This document shows, piece after piece, positions 41,502 to 50,863 of a DNA stretch of 64,000 nucleotides. The first letter of the stretch is position 1; every line of letters starts with the position of its first letter. The notes under the pieces are model-generated. The model was not told the DNA's origin. It did no database searches and was given only the letters and a program-made list of their open reading frames with translations. Source of the stretch: Bacillus_BD oryzisoli_A (GTDB taxonomy: Bacteria > Bacillota > Bacilli > Bacillales > Cytobacillaceae); assembly GCF_043641075.1 (NCBI RefSeq), contig NZ_JBHZRC010000006.1:1-64000 (forward strand), in the 5' to 3' direction. The translations under genes were made by a program, and so were the position numbers.

Positions 41502-43103
41502 CTATTCTCTATTTGCTTTTGGCTTAGTAACAGGAGTATTTTCTGCACGAACTATATTTTTTTGACTAATTAGTTTAGGTCGGGAAATTAATCCCCAGAA
41601 CGGAATACGAATAATCGCATCCTTTTGATCAGCCATTATAAATGGACTCATAGGCGCCATATAAGGAATACCAAATGAGCGCAAAGAATTTAAATGAAGA
41701 ATTAGAGTCAATATTCCTAAGGTTATTCCGTATAATCCCAAGGAAGCTGCTAATGCCATCATAATAAAGCGCAGCATCCTTACGGCAATGGCCATATTGA
41801 AAGCTGGGAAAACAAAATTAGCTATTGCCGTAATCGAAACAATGATTACCATCGATGCTGATACGATTCCCGCTTCAACTGCCGCTTGGCCGACAACTAG
41901 CGCTCCAACAATTGATATAGCCTGTCCTACTGCCTTTGGTAATCGAACACCGGCTTCACGAAGAACTTCAAATGTAAATTCCATTATCATCGCTTCTACA
42001 AAAGCTGGAAAAGGGACTCCTTCTCTTTGTGCTGCCAAACTTATTAAAAGGGATGTTGGCAGCATTTCCTGATGATAGGTGGTAACAGCGATATATAGTG
42101 AAGGAGCTAGCAGCGAGATAAAGAAACAAATATATCGGAGAATTCTAAGTAGGGTACTAATATCTGCCCGTTGATAATAATCCTCCGCCGATTGAAAACT
42201 ATGAATAAATAAAGCAGGAACTAATAGAACAAAAGGAGTTCCATCAACAATGATCGCTATCCTACCCTCCAAAAGCCCTCCTGCAATTACGTCCGGCCGC
42301 TCTGTATTATAAACTGTAGGGAATGGAGTGAATGTTTTATCTTGGATTAGTTCCTCTATATTACTACCTTCTAAAATTCCATCGACGTCAATCCGATTCA
42401 AGCGTTCGTGGACTTCTTGGACGATTTTATCATTGGCAATTCCTTCAATGTACATAACTGCTATACTTGTTTTAGTTACTCGGCCAATTCGCAATTGTTC
42501 ACAGCAGAGATTAGAATCTTTGATTTTTCTACGAATCAAAGCGGTGTTTTTCCGTAGGGATTCAGTAAATCCCTCTTGTGGGCCTCGTACAACTGTCTGC
42601 GATGTAGGCTCTGTTACCGCTCGATCTTCCCATCCAGTTGTAGATGCGGAGATTGCTTGTTGAAAACCATCGATTATAATAACTGTATTTCCTGATAATA
42701 CCTCAGTAAAAAGCTCCTCCAAGCATGAAATTTCCGTAACGTCTCCGATTGTTAATATGCGATTTTTTATCCAATAAAAAAACCTCCATGATTGACTATT
42801 AAAATTGTGGAAGTCTGAAGTATCGGTTTCAAACATTAATGATTCCATAATAAAACTATGAATGGTTTTCGTATCTGCCAAACCACTAGTATAGAGAATG
42901 GCTCCTTTTTTGTTCGTTTCCTTTCCTATTTGGAATTCCCTAATAATCACATCTGAGCTTTTTTCGAAAGTCTCTCGAATAGACGTTAAGTCCACTTCCA
43001 ATCTACCTGTAAGAGGTTTATTGGATTCTATATCACTTTTTTGTGGCTTGGTATTTGAACGGTCTGCATGTAAGCCCTTTTTAATCCCTTTAAATAGGTT
43101 CAT
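41502..43103 (-). CDS. Germinant receptor A subunit (GerAA family)
   Basis: A 533-aa protein with a large hydrophilic N-terminal domain, then five or so membrane helices. The family signature R-G-P-Q-E-G-F-T-E-S-L-R-K-N-T-A-L-I-R-R and the R-P-D-V-I-A-G-G-L-L-E-G-R segment are present, with P-F-P-A-F-V-E-A in the membrane part. I start at the ATG with AAAGGA eight bases before; an upstream in-frame ATG lacks a site. First gene of the A-C-D-B-B operon; forespore (SigG) transcription is expected, though no clear SigG boxes were recognised. Confidence 0.9.
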   Translation of the reverse strand: MNLFKGIKKGLHADRSNTKPQKSDIESNKPLTGRLEVDLTSIRETFEKSSDVIIREFQIGKETNKKGAILYTSGLADTKTIHSFIMESLMFETDTSDFHNFNSQSWRFFYWIKNRILTIGDVTEISCLEELFTEVLSGNTVIIIDGFQQAISASTTGWEDRAVTEPTSQTVVRGPQEGFTESLRKNTALIRRKIKDSNLCCEQLRIGRVTKTSIAVMYIEGIANDKIVQEVHERLNRIDVDGILEGSNIEELIQDKTFTPFPTVYNTERPDVIAGGLLEGRIAIIVDGTPFVLLVPALFIHSFQSAEDYYQRADISTLLRILRYICFFISLLAPSLYIAVTTYHQEMLPTSLLISLAAQREGVPFPAFVEAMIMEFTFEVLREAGVRLPKAVGQAISIVGALVVGQAAVEAGIVSASMVIIVSITAIANFVFPAFNMAIAVRMLRFIMMALAASLGLYGITLGILTLILHLNSLRSFGIPYMAPMSPFIMADQKDAIIRIPFWGLISRPKLISQKNIVRAENTPVTKPKANRE

Positions 43104-43264
43104 ACTATATATCCTTTCATACATAATGGCTGATTAACATAAAAGAATGATTATAGTTATTCAATTTCAGAAAGATATTCATTAGTATCTTCCTAAATAG
43201 TATTTTTATGATTTTGGCTAAAAATATGGATATGACCATAAGGAGCTGAATATCATTCTTTAGA

Positions 43265-43294
43265 TTGACATATCGAAAAAAATCGATATATAAT
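43265..43294 (+). promoter_or_regulatory. Sigma-A promoter with internal ArsR operator
   Basis: Perfect -35 TTGACA (43265-43270) and -10 TATAAT (43289-43294), spacer 18. ATATCGA and TCGATAT (43270-43276 and 43283-43289) form a perfect inverted repeat that fills the spacer, so a bound repressor would block polymerase. The predicted start of transcription falls at or next to the ATG at 43301. Confidence 0.75.
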
Positions 43295-43300
43295 TTAAAA

Positions 43301-43615
43301 ATGGAACCAATCGATATTTTTAAGGCGTTATCGAACGAAACTCGACTTAACATTTTACAGTGGTTGAAGGAACCGGAGAAGCATTTCCCTAAACAAGGGG
43401 CTCACCTGCCGAAGGAGGTAAACTACAAAGGCGGGGTTTGTGTAGGGGATATACAAGAAAAGGCTAATGTTTCTCAATCTACGGTGTCCCACTACTTAAC
43501 CATATTGCAGAAGGCTGGTTTGCTTGAATCCGTTCGTCATGGTCAGTGGACGTATTATAGACGGAACGAAGAAGTTATTCGTCAGTTTGCTGAATACTTT
43601 AAAACAGAAATCTAA
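43301..43615 (+). CDS. ArsR-family repressor, probably leaderless
   Basis: A 104-aa winged-helix protein: I-F-K-A-L-S-N-E-T-R-L-N-I-L, recognition helix N-V-S-Q-S-T-V-S-H-Y-L-T-I-L-Q-K-A-G-L-L, wing H-G-Q-W-T-Y-Y. A loop (H-F-P-K-Q-G-A-H-L-P-K-E-V-N-Y-K-G-G-V-C-V) is inserted between helices 2 and 3 and carries the only Cys. No ribosome site precedes the ATG, and the -10 box ends six bases before it, so the mRNA is predicted to be leaderless. A second operator lies after the gene, before a decayed transporter. Confidence 0.83.
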   Translation: MEPIDIFKALSNETRLNILQWLKEPEKHFPKQGAHLPKEVNYKGGVCVGDIQEKANVSQSTVSHYLTILQKAGLLESVRHGQWTYYRRNEEVIRQFAEYFKTEI

Positions 43616-43646
43616 GTTGAATGATTTCTGTTTTTTACGAAACCTT

Positions 43647-43666
43647 ATATCGATTATTCTAGATAT
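43647..43666. promoter_or_regulatory. Second copy of the ArsR operator
   Basis: ATATCGA, six bases, TAGATAT: same arms (one mismatch) and same 6-bp spacing as the operator in the arsR promoter. It sits upstream of the decayed transporter gene, the likely original target. Confidence 0.6.
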
Positions 43667-43694
43667 ATAAATATAAGTTACATTGGAGGACTAC

Positions 43695-43894
43695 TTACGG
43701 TATAACTTGTCAGCGGTATACTTATTTATCATTTTAGGTGGTTTAATAGTTTAGTAATTGAGCTAGATATGAAACGTGCATTCGCCTTACTTTTTATGGT
43801 GTTTGCCCTATATTTTATCTATAAAGGAAATAAGCGCTCAAGTGAAGAAAAAGAGGCACACCCTGTAAAATCATACAAAAATGCTGCCTCATAA
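43695..43894 (+). pseudogene. Decayed TauE/SafE-like membrane exporter
   Basis: A first piece (L-S-A-V-Y-L-F-I-I-L-G-G-L-I-V then TAG at about 43752) looks like a first membrane helix. A second piece from 43769 (K-R-A-F-A-L-L-F-M-V-F-A-L-Y-F-I-Y-K-G-N-K) looks like the last helix of TauE/SafE-type exporters. The middle of the gene is missing. ArsR regulators often control such exporters, and the operator copy upstream supports this. The 41-codon second part could also be a small membrane protein by itself. Confidence 0.4.
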
Positions 43895-43969
43895 GGTAGC
43901 AATCATATTCATTTACCCCCTAAAATTGTGGGTAAGATAAATTTTATTAGTAAAAAAGGAGTTTTTATC

Positions 43970-44992
43970 ATGGAACATTTATTTAGTCCCTTTAATTTCA
44001 AAGGTCTGGAAGTAAAAAACCGGATCGTTATGCCTCCAATGTGCCAATATTCAGTGGAAAAGAAAGATGGTGTTGCTACTGATTGGCATTATTTACACTA
44101 TGTAAGTCGAGCAATTGGTGGAGCTGGTTTTATTATCATCGAGATGACAGATGTAGAACCTGACGGCCGTATTTCTGACTTTGACTTAGGATTATGGTCA
44201 GACGAACAAATCCCTCCATTAGCACGAATGGTTGAAGCCTGTCATCAGTATGGAGCCAAGGTAGGGATCCAGATTGCTCACGCCGGACGTAAAGCTGAGG
44301 ATGCAGAAGTCCCTGTTGCCCCTTCTGCTATTCCATTTGATGAAAACTCAAAGACACCTAGAGCTCTTTCAACGAATGAAGTAAAAGAAATGGTAGAAAA
44401 ATTTCGTAAGGCTGTACAGCGTGCGGTAAAAGCAGGATTTGACGCAATTGAAATTCACGGTGCACATGGATATTTAATTCATCAGTTTCATTCTCCTTTA
44501 ACCAATAAGAGAGAAGATGAATATGGAAAGGAACTTACTAAGTTTGGCCGGGAAATTATTGAAGCTGCAAAAGACGAAATGCCAGAGGATATGCCATTAA
44601 TCATGCGTATATCCGCAAAGGAATATGTTGAAGGTGGTTACGGTATTAACGAAAGTATTGAATTTGCGAAGGACTATCAAAAAGCAGGAGTAGATATCTT
44701 TCATGTCTCTTCAGGTGGAGAAGGTCCTATTGGTGCAGGGGGTAGGCCTGGTACGCATGCTGCTTATCAAGTTCCACTTGCAAGGGAGATTAAGAACGCC
44801 CTTCATGTTCCAGTGATTGCAGTTGGAAGATTGGATGACCCTATTTTAGCAAATTCTGTTATTGGAAATGAAGAAGCCGATCTTGTAGCTGTAGGAAGAG
44901 GGATGTTACGAAACCCTTATTGGGCATTAGAAGCTGCAGCTACACTTAAAAAAGAGACCTCTATACCTAAACAATATGTGACTGGATTCTAA
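43970..44992 (+). CDS. namA: NADPH dehydrogenase NamA (Old Yellow Enzyme family)
   Basis: A flavin-dependent ene-reductase of the YqjM class, 340 aa. The FMN-contacting P-P-M-C-Q-Y-S gives the redox-sensing Cys typical of the YqjM group. The N-terminal P-F-N-F-K-G-L-E-V-K-N-R, the I-A-H-A-G-R-K segment, H-G-A-H-G-Y-L-I-H-Q-F with substrate His residues, N-K-R-E-D-E-Y-G and A-V-G-R-L are conserved. The ATG is preceded by AAGGAG. It reduces activated alkenes, nitro compounds and quinones, adding to the oxidative-stress theme of the window. Confidence 0.92.
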   Translation: MEHLFSPFNFKGLEVKNRIVMPPMCQYSVEKKDGVATDWHYLHYVSRAIGGAGFIIIEMTDVEPDGRISDFDLGLWSDEQIPPLARMVEACHQYGAKVGIQIAHAGRKAEDAEVPVAPSAIPFDENSKTPRALSTNEVKEMVEKFRKAVQRAVKAGFDAIEIHGAHGYLIHQFHSPLTNKREDEYGKELTKFGREIIEAAKDEMPEDMPLIMRISAKEYVEGGYGINESIEFAKDYQKAGVDIFHVSSGGEGPIGAGGRPGTHAAYQVPLAREIKNALHVPVIAVGRLDDPILANSVIGNEEADLVAVGRGMLRNPYWALEAAATLKKETSIPKQYVTGF

Positions 44993-45003
44993 AATAATCA
45001 ACT

Positions 45004-45037
45004 AAAGGCAATCCTCACCTTATGAGGATTGCCTTTT
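45004..45037 (+). terminator. Terminator after namA
   Basis: A perfect 14-bp stem (AAAGGCAATCCTCA 45004-45017, complement 45023-45036), loop CCTTA, followed by T. Confidence 0.88.
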
Positions 45038-45072
45038 AGCTTTCTTGAGAAAGTAAATGATTGAACAGTCAT

Positions 45073-45648
45073 TTAGACCCTTAGCAAGCCACGAAATCCC
45101 CTAGCAGCATAGTAGGAATCTGCTCCATTATGGTACACAAAGACATGTCCGTAACGATAATCGCAAAAAATAGCACCGCCGCGTTCTCTAATATCAGAGG
45201 GGGTTTGCACCCAACTGGAGGTCTTCATATCAAAATTTCCAACCTCCTGTAACGCTCGGTATTGTTCCTCCGTTAACATGTCAATGCCCATGTCCGCGGC
45301 CATATCCATCGCGCTATTTTCCGGCTTATTTTTTTTCCTTGAATCCAGCGCTTTTCGGTCGTAACAAACACTTCTGCGTCCTGTAGGACTTTCCGCTGAG
45401 CAATCATAAAAAGTATATTCGTCCTTCCCTTCCTCATATCCAACCACATCGGGTTCGCCGCCGGTTCTTTCCATTTCATTGAGAGACCACAGTTTCTCTG
45501 CATTAGCTTCCAGCCTTGCTTGGACCTTAGCCCATTCAAGACCTTGGTGGCGGTCCATATTTTTCTCAAAACGGTCTTTCAATATAGCGAGCAATTCTTC
45601 ACGTTGTTCGAGTGACAACTCCTTGTTGATTATACTTTCATTTGCCAT
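45073..45648 (-). CDS. DUF4256 protein
   Basis: A 191-aa soluble protein. Recognisable family stretches are H-Q-G-L-E-W, L-W-S-L-N-E-M-E-R-T-G-G-E-P-D-V-V, D-C-S-A-E-S-P-x-G-R-R-S-V-C-Y-D and the end Y-H-N-G-A-D-S-Y-Y-A-A-R-G-F-R-G. Function unknown; the family is widespread in bacteria. Single gene, convergent with namA. Confidence 0.83.
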   Translation of the reverse strand: MANESIINKELSLEQREELLAILKDRFEKNMDRHQGLEWAKVQARLEANAEKLWSLNEMERTGGEPDVVGYEEGKDEYTFYDCSAESPTGRRSVCYDRKALDSRKKNKPENSAMDMAADMGIDMLTEEQYRALQEVGNFDMKTSSWVQTPSDIRERGGAIFCDYRYGHVFVYHNGADSYYAARGFRGLLRV

Positions 45649-45759
45649 GTTTATTTCCCCCTTATTGCATATACATTGTTCCTTTTGCCTTTGTAACTTT
45701 TAACAAGTATAAGGTATTTTGCGTGCTTACGCTATCCTACGCCATTCATCCAGTGCCTT

Positions 45760-45984
45760 TTACTCCATTAACCTTCCTAGAGGGCCAAAGATGTATTGAA
45801 GAAACGTCATAGGTCCTGGTACGTTTTCTAGATTTAAGAAAGACAGGAGAGCTGAAATAATCAAAATTCCAGCCAATGTGAATTTGTCAGCCTTTGACCT
45901 ATTTTTCAACTGCTTCCACTCGAATAACACAATGAACCAAATAACAACTTGTACTAAAAATACCGTAGTCCAATTCCATTGCAT
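45760..45984 (-). CDS. Small two-helix Ger D-subunit-like protein
   Basis: A 74-aa protein with hydrophobic helices near residues 6-22 and 35-49, joined by a basic loop (K-Q-L-K-N-R-S-K-A-D-K). It is the last gene of the A-B-C-D germinant-receptor operon; its start overlaps the C-subunit stop by one base. It resembles in size and topology the small gene of the other ger operon here. Confidence 0.65.
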   Translation of the reverse strand: MQWNWTTVFLVQVVIWFIVLFEWKQLKNRSKADKFTLAGILIISALLSFLNLENVPGPMTFLQYIFGPLGRLME

Positions 45985-47159
45985 TATTCCCTCACCTCAT
46001 CTCTTGGAAGTGCTACAGGCGGGCCAATGTAACCAGGTCTCCTTACCTTTGCATGAACATTGATTGTAACCTCTACCTCTGGGAACTTTTCATCCCAGCT
46101 GTTCCTTACCTTCTTCCACTCCTTCGGGTATTTTTGATGAAACCTCCTACCAAAATTGACGACATCCGCATTGAATTCCTGTTGGAGCTTTTCTGCTGTT
46201 TGAGCTACTCTTTCTTTTAAGGCCGCTTCGAATTCTTTGTTCATGTTCATCATGACTTCTTTATTCATTAAATTTAAATTGGTTTCGTTTTGAACAATAT
46301 CTCCTTCAATTGCGATGTTAAGATTCATAATCCAGCGATTCCCTTTAATTTGTGGACGAAATTTAATCTTTCCTAACGACGGTGTCATCGTGATGTCTCC
46401 ATCCACATCTTGAAGCTTTATGGATATTGTGCTATTTTTTACATCGTCCTTTAACCACAATATGGCACGAGTTTCCTTTTGATTTAACGTTCCGACCATT
46501 TTATCTTTTTTAAAAACAGCCATCCCATCAATAACGGGTATGGTTTCATGCGATTTCCTTGCCTCTTCTTTTGATACCAGTTTTTTTATTAAAGGAATAG
46601 AAACACTTTCGCTTTCCCCCATTAACCCGATATCAACATCCCTTAAAGTCGACAGCAGTCCAATTTCATCTTCTGTTAGTTTTCTCAGTGCTTCAGCTGA
46701 ATATCTTTCAAGTGGCGGGACTAATGTCAACATGTTCTTCGCTTTACCCTTACTTACAAACAACATCGAATTCCCTCTTGGTCCTGGATGACGAGCCAAA
46801 AGGTCAACTGGCTTACGAATTCCGTTTTTTGCTAATTCACTTCCAAAAATGTAGATTTTACATTGACCCCAAAACAATTTTCGCGGTACATTCATTTGTA
46901 ACATGGAAATAGCTTTTGCAAGGTTTTCTGCCTTTCCTTCACGAACAAACGTGGAGCCTAAGCTTGGATCCTCCCCGGTTTGTCCGCTTGTAATGGCGCG
47001 GGGAATAAACATCTGCACCGAAATTTGAATTTCCCCATCCTCCATACGGTCGATCGCGGCCGCCGTAATAATGGCGAGATCCTGTAATTCCACACGGTCC
47101 CAGCAGCCGGAAAGCAACGGAAAACAAAAACACATAATGCAAAGCAGTTTTCTCTTCAA
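45984..47159 (-). CDS. Germinant receptor C subunit (GerAC family lipoprotein)
   Basis: A 391-aa lipoprotein with the lipobox L-L-S-G-C (Cys about 19), followed by W-D-R-V-E-L-Q-D-L-A. P-R-K-L-F-W-G-Q and the tail Y-P-K-E-W-K-K-V-R-N-S-W-D are typical. It overlaps the B subunit gene by 4 bases, which suggests translational coupling. Confidence 0.9.
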   Translation of the reverse strand: MKRKLLCIMCFCFPLLSGCWDRVELQDLAIITAAAIDRMEDGEIQISVQMFIPRAITSGQTGEDPSLGSTFVREGKAENLAKAISMLQMNVPRKLFWGQCKIYIFGSELAKNGIRKPVDLLARHPGPRGNSMLFVSKGKAKNMLTLVPPLERYSAEALRKLTEDEIGLLSTLRDVDIGLMGESESVSIPLIKKLVSKEEARKSHETIPVIDGMAVFKKDKMVGTLNQKETRAILWLKDDVKNSTISIKLQDVDGDITMTPSLGKIKFRPQIKGNRWIMNLNIAIEGDIVQNETNLNLMNKEVMMNMNKEFEAALKERVAQTAEKLQQEFNADVVNFGRRFHQKYPKEWKKVRNSWDEKFPEVEVTINVHAKVRRPGYIGPPVALPRDEVRE

Positions 47160-48247
47160 CCGCTCTCACTCCTTTTCTTACGTGCTAAAGCAATGAATAG
47201 TAAGAATAAGGGGAGCACAGTCTGAACAAGAAGGAAATAAAAAGGCTGTACCTTTGTCATATAATCTACTAAAACCACAATATTAGGAATGTCCCAATAG
47301 CTTAGTAAAATTAATAGCAGACATAAAGGAAATACAATTAGGCGATAGTCAGACAACCGCAATAGCTGTGCCAGTCCCAAACTAGCTACATACAAAAAAA
47401 CAGACACCTTAACAAAATTCCCTAGAACCCAGGAAGCTGTAATGATGATTTCAAAATTCTCAAAAAAACCCAACACCGTAATAGCACGGACGATAGAGAA
47501 TACAGGATAGAATTGATTAACGGATGAAACACCTAATAGAGTGAGTACAAAAAAGTTAACAACTAAGAGTAAAAGCATCACGTATAGAGTCGCCTTCATC
47601 CCTGACTTCAGACCTTTATTTTGACTATTTAAAAATGGAAAAATGAATGCCAAAAGAAAAAATTCACTGAACCATGCATTATGCACAAATCCTCCCTTGA
47701 TCACAGGGAGAGGTCCATTCTCTAGAATCGGCAGCATGTAGCTAACATCAAGATCCTTAATTAAAAAAATGAGGGCTACAGATGTGCATAGGAATAGTGT
47801 CGTGCAAATAACGGCAGACCTTGCAATGACTTCAATCCCACCACGCACCGCAAGGGCACTTACAAACAGGATGCCGATGGAAAATACAACCGCAGGCGTT
47901 TCAAGCATCACGTTGCCGGTAATGAAATCAGAATACTGTCTAATGATTAGACCTGTATCATGGATATAAAAGAAAACAAGAAAAAGACTAAAAAGCCTTC
48001 CAATTACTTTCCCTACGATTTGTTCGCTATATTGGATGGGTGTCTGCCTTGGAAACAATTGATGAAGCTTCCAAGCAATGTATACTGTAAAAAAACCAAT
48101 TAAAGAGCCAATAATCGGTGTCATCCACATGTCATGACGAGCAAATCGCCCCGCTATGGATGGAATGGAAAGTACACCCGTAGCAATAATGGTCGGAACC
48201 ATCATAAATTCCATTTGTAAGGCCGATATCCTTCCCTTTTCAAGCAC
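47156..48247 (-). CDS. Germinant receptor B subunit (GerAB family)
   Basis: A 363-aa membrane protein with ten helices: R-I-S-A-L-Q-M-E-F near the start, R-F-A-R-H-D-M-W after helix 1, L-E-N-G-P-L-P in the middle. The predicted germinant-binding permease of this receptor. Middle gene of the tightly packed A-B-C-D operon. Confidence 0.9.
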   Translation of the reverse strand: MLEKGRISALQMEFMMVPTIIATGVLSIPSIAGRFARHDMWMTPIIGSLIGFFTVYIAWKLHQLFPRQTPIQYSEQIVGKVIGRLFSLFLVFFYIHDTGLIIRQYSDFITGNVMLETPAVVFSIGILFVSALAVRGGIEVIARSAVICTTLFLCTSVALIFLIKDLDVSYMLPILENGPLPVIKGGFVHNAWFSEFFLLAFIFPFLNSQNKGLKSGMKATLYVMLLLLVVNFFVLTLLGVSSVNQFYPVFSIVRAITVLGFFENFEIIITASWVLGNFVKVSVFLYVASLGLAQLLRLSDYRLIVFPLCLLLILLSYWDIPNIVVLVDYMTKVQPFYFLLVQTVLPLFLLFIALARKKRSESG

Positions 48248-48271
48248 GTTTATTTCACCACCATGATTGCC

Positions 48272-49828
48272 TTATTCACTGCCCTTATTAGGACCAGGAT
48301 GTAAGTTTGTGTCTTCTCGTACGGCATTATATTCTCCAGTCAAATGTGGACGTGTGCCCATTTTCCATAAAGGAGTTCGAATGAGCGTATCCTTCATCGG
48401 CTGTTTTTGCAGCGTGTTAATGGGGCTCAGGTAAGGGATCCCAAATGATCTTAAAGTTGATAGATGGATAATAATCAGAATTAATGCAAGTATTATTCCT
48501 ATTAACCCTAAAGAACCACCAAGGATAATGATTGGGAACCGTATCAATCGGATGGCAAGTCCAATCGAATAACGAGGGACCATGAATGAGGCAATCCCTG
48601 TAATACTCACCACGATCACCATAGGTGCAGCTACAATCCCCGCCTGAACAGCCGCTTGTCCAATCACAAGTGCTCCAACGATACTAACAGCTGAACCAAC
48701 TTGCTTCGGAAGGCGTATCCCCGCCTCCCTTAACGCTTCAAAGACAAGTTCCATCATAAGCCCTTCCACAATAGCAGGAAAAGGGACGCTTTCTCTAGCG
48801 GAAGCAATGCTTATCAGCAGATTGGTTGGGACCATTTCCTGATGAAACGTTGTAATGGCCACATATATCGAAGGAAGAAATAAGGCTATGGCTAAAAAAA
48901 GAAACCTTAGCGTCCGGATGAAGGTCCCAATCCAAAACCGCTCATAATAGTCCTCCTGTGATTGAAATAAACTAAAAAAGCTCACCGGCGCAATTAAGGA
49001 AAAGGGTGTCCCTTCAATCATCAAAACCGCTCTGCCCTCTAGTAAATTAGCAGAAACCACATCAGGCCGCTCCGTATACAATACCTGCGGAAAGGGAGAA
49101 TAGGGATTATCTTCAATGAATTGTTCAATGTACCCACTCTCTAACACACCATCAATTTTTATGCGATTCAGCCGGTTTTCGATTTCCTTAATCAGCGTTT
49201 GATCTACTACACCCTCAATATAAGAAATCACAACCTTCGTCTTTGTGTATTTACCAACATGGACGCTCTTCATTTTAAGTGCAGGGTCTTTAATGATTCG
49301 ACGTAATAGAGATGTATTAACACCAAGCGATTCCGTAAAGCCCTCTCTTGGACCTCGAATAGAGGTTTCCGCTTGAGGTTCTTCAATGGACCGCTTTTCA
49401 AATTTCACTAACCCCAGAGAAAAAGCTTCCTCAAACCCGTCAAATAGCAGAATAGGATTTCCATTTCCTATAGCATCGATACAGTCTGAGAATGTTGTAA
49501 TCGTTTTTATATTAGAAATCGGTAATTGGTTTTTAACAGAACGAAGAAAGTCTTGTTCATGAAAGCTTTTATCTAATAAAGTTACAAGCACTTGTTCGTC
49601 AAGCTTTTGCGTATCACTTAATCCTTCTATATAAATAATAGCGGCAGCTGTTTGATCCACAACAAAAGAACGAAAAATAACATCTTCACTTTCCTGGTAG
49701 ATCGATGTGAAATATTTTATATTCTCCTCAAGATTATTCGACAAGGGAATGTCCTGTGATGAAGACAGTTGTGACGCTTTTTCATTTTTTACTTTCCTCT
49801 TTAGTGGCTGCCTTCGTATTCGAATCAC
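48272..49828 (-). CDS. Germinant receptor A subunit (GerAA family)
   Basis: A 518-aa protein with the signature R-G-P-R-E-G-F-T-E-S-L-G-V-N-T-S-L-L-R-R, R-P-D-V-V-S-A-N-L-L-E-G-R and the P-F-P-A-I-V-E-G membrane region. I start at a GTG preceded by AGGAGGG; a GTG eight codons upstream is in frame but has no site. First gene of the second receptor operon. Its A, B and C subunits differ clearly from those of the operon at 38-43 kb, so the two receptors probably answer different germinants. Confidence 0.9.
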   Translation of the reverse strand: MIRIRRQPLKRKVKNEKASQLSSSQDIPLSNNLEENIKYFTSIYQESEDVIFRSFVVDQTAAAIIYIEGLSDTQKLDEQVLVTLLDKSFHEQDFLRSVKNQLPISNIKTITTFSDCIDAIGNGNPILLFDGFEEAFSLGLVKFEKRSIEEPQAETSIRGPREGFTESLGVNTSLLRRIIKDPALKMKSVHVGKYTKTKVVISYIEGVVDQTLIKEIENRLNRIKIDGVLESGYIEQFIEDNPYSPFPQVLYTERPDVVSANLLEGRAVLMIEGTPFSLIAPVSFFSLFQSQEDYYERFWIGTFIRTLRFLFLAIALFLPSIYVAITTFHQEMVPTNLLISIASARESVPFPAIVEGLMMELVFEALREAGIRLPKQVGSAVSIVGALVIGQAAVQAGIVAAPMVIVVSITGIASFMVPRYSIGLAIRLIRFPIIILGGSLGLIGIILALILIIIHLSTLRSFGIPYLSPINTLQKQPMKDTLIRTPLWKMGTRPHLTGEYNAVREDTNLHPGPNKGSE

Positions 49829-49988
49829 GTCAATTCCCTCCTCTACCTTCACAATATATAGTTAATTTTCCTTATATTGTTAGAAAGTATGCAGAAATTG
49901 TGTCGTAAGATATTGTGTATATGGTAAAACGTCAGTTGCTGTGATTAGCCTTTATTCGTTTGGGGGTGTTGGAAGGCTTTCTTTTGAT

Positions 49989-50815
49989 AGAGTTGGGGTT
50001 TTTCGGTGGTCCCTTGTCCCAAGACGACCTTTTTTTGGACAGAGTTTGGATTTTTCGGCGGTCCCTTGTCCCAAGGCGACCCTTCTTTGGACAGAGTTTG
50101 GATTTTTCGGCGGTCCCTTGTCCGAAGTCGATCCTTCTTTGGACAGAATTTGGATTTTTCGGCGGTCCCTTGTCCCAAGACGTCCCTTCTTTGGACAGAG
50201 TTGGGGGTTTTCGGCAGTCCCTTGTCCCAAAACGTCCCTTCTTTGGACAGAGTTGGGGGTTTTCGGCAGTCCCTTGTCCCAAGACGTCCCTTCTTTGGAC
50301 AGAGTTGGGGGTTTTCGGCAGTCCCTTGTCCCAAGACGTCCCTTCTTTGGACAGAGTTGGGGGTTTTCGGCAGTCCCTTGTCCCAAGACGTCCCTTCTTT
50401 GGACAGAGTTGCCATTTTTCGGCGGTCTCTTGTCCCAAGACGTCCCTTCTTTGGACAGAGTTGCCATTTTCCGGCGGTCGCTTGTCCCAAGACTACCCTT
50501 CTTTGGACAGAGTTGGGGGTTTTCGGCGGTCCCTTGTCCCAAGACGACCCTTCTTTGGACAGAGTTGCCATTTTTCGGCGGTCCCTTGTCCCAAGACTAC
50601 CCTTCTTTGGACAGAGTTGCCATTTTTCGGCGGTCCCTTGTCCCAAGACGATCCTTCTTTGGACAGAGTTGGGATTTTTCAGCGGTACCTTGTCAAAAGG
50701 CAGCTCTTCTTTGGACAGAGTTGAGATTTTTCGACGACCCCGTTTCAGAAGGCTCCCCTTTTTTGGACGGAATTGCCATTTTTCAGCAAATCTTTATCAA
50801 TAGACAGACCTACTT
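49989..50815. repeat. 52-bp tandem array 2 (16 copies)
   Basis: The marker AGAGTT recurs at 49989, 50041, 50093, 50145 and so on to 50769, always 52 bp apart. Typical units contain TTTTCGGCRGTCCCTTGTCC, then CCCTTCTTTGGACAG. TGTCC and GGACA arms can pair within a unit. Edge units are more degenerate. Because 52 is not a multiple of 3, the three reading frames cycle through each other and all stay open; the long frames here (up to 290 codons on both strands) are not genes. Confidence 0.92.
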
Positions 50816-50863
50816 CTAACAGATTCACGTTTTCCTCCTTCACCGCCTCCTTGCTTCTCACTA

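Noticed and set aside
49932..50819. Several overlapping frames of 160-290 codons on both strands in array 2
   Set aside because: They arise from a stop-free 52-bp unit; 52 is not a multiple of 3, so all frames stay open. No ribosome sites and no protein-like composition.
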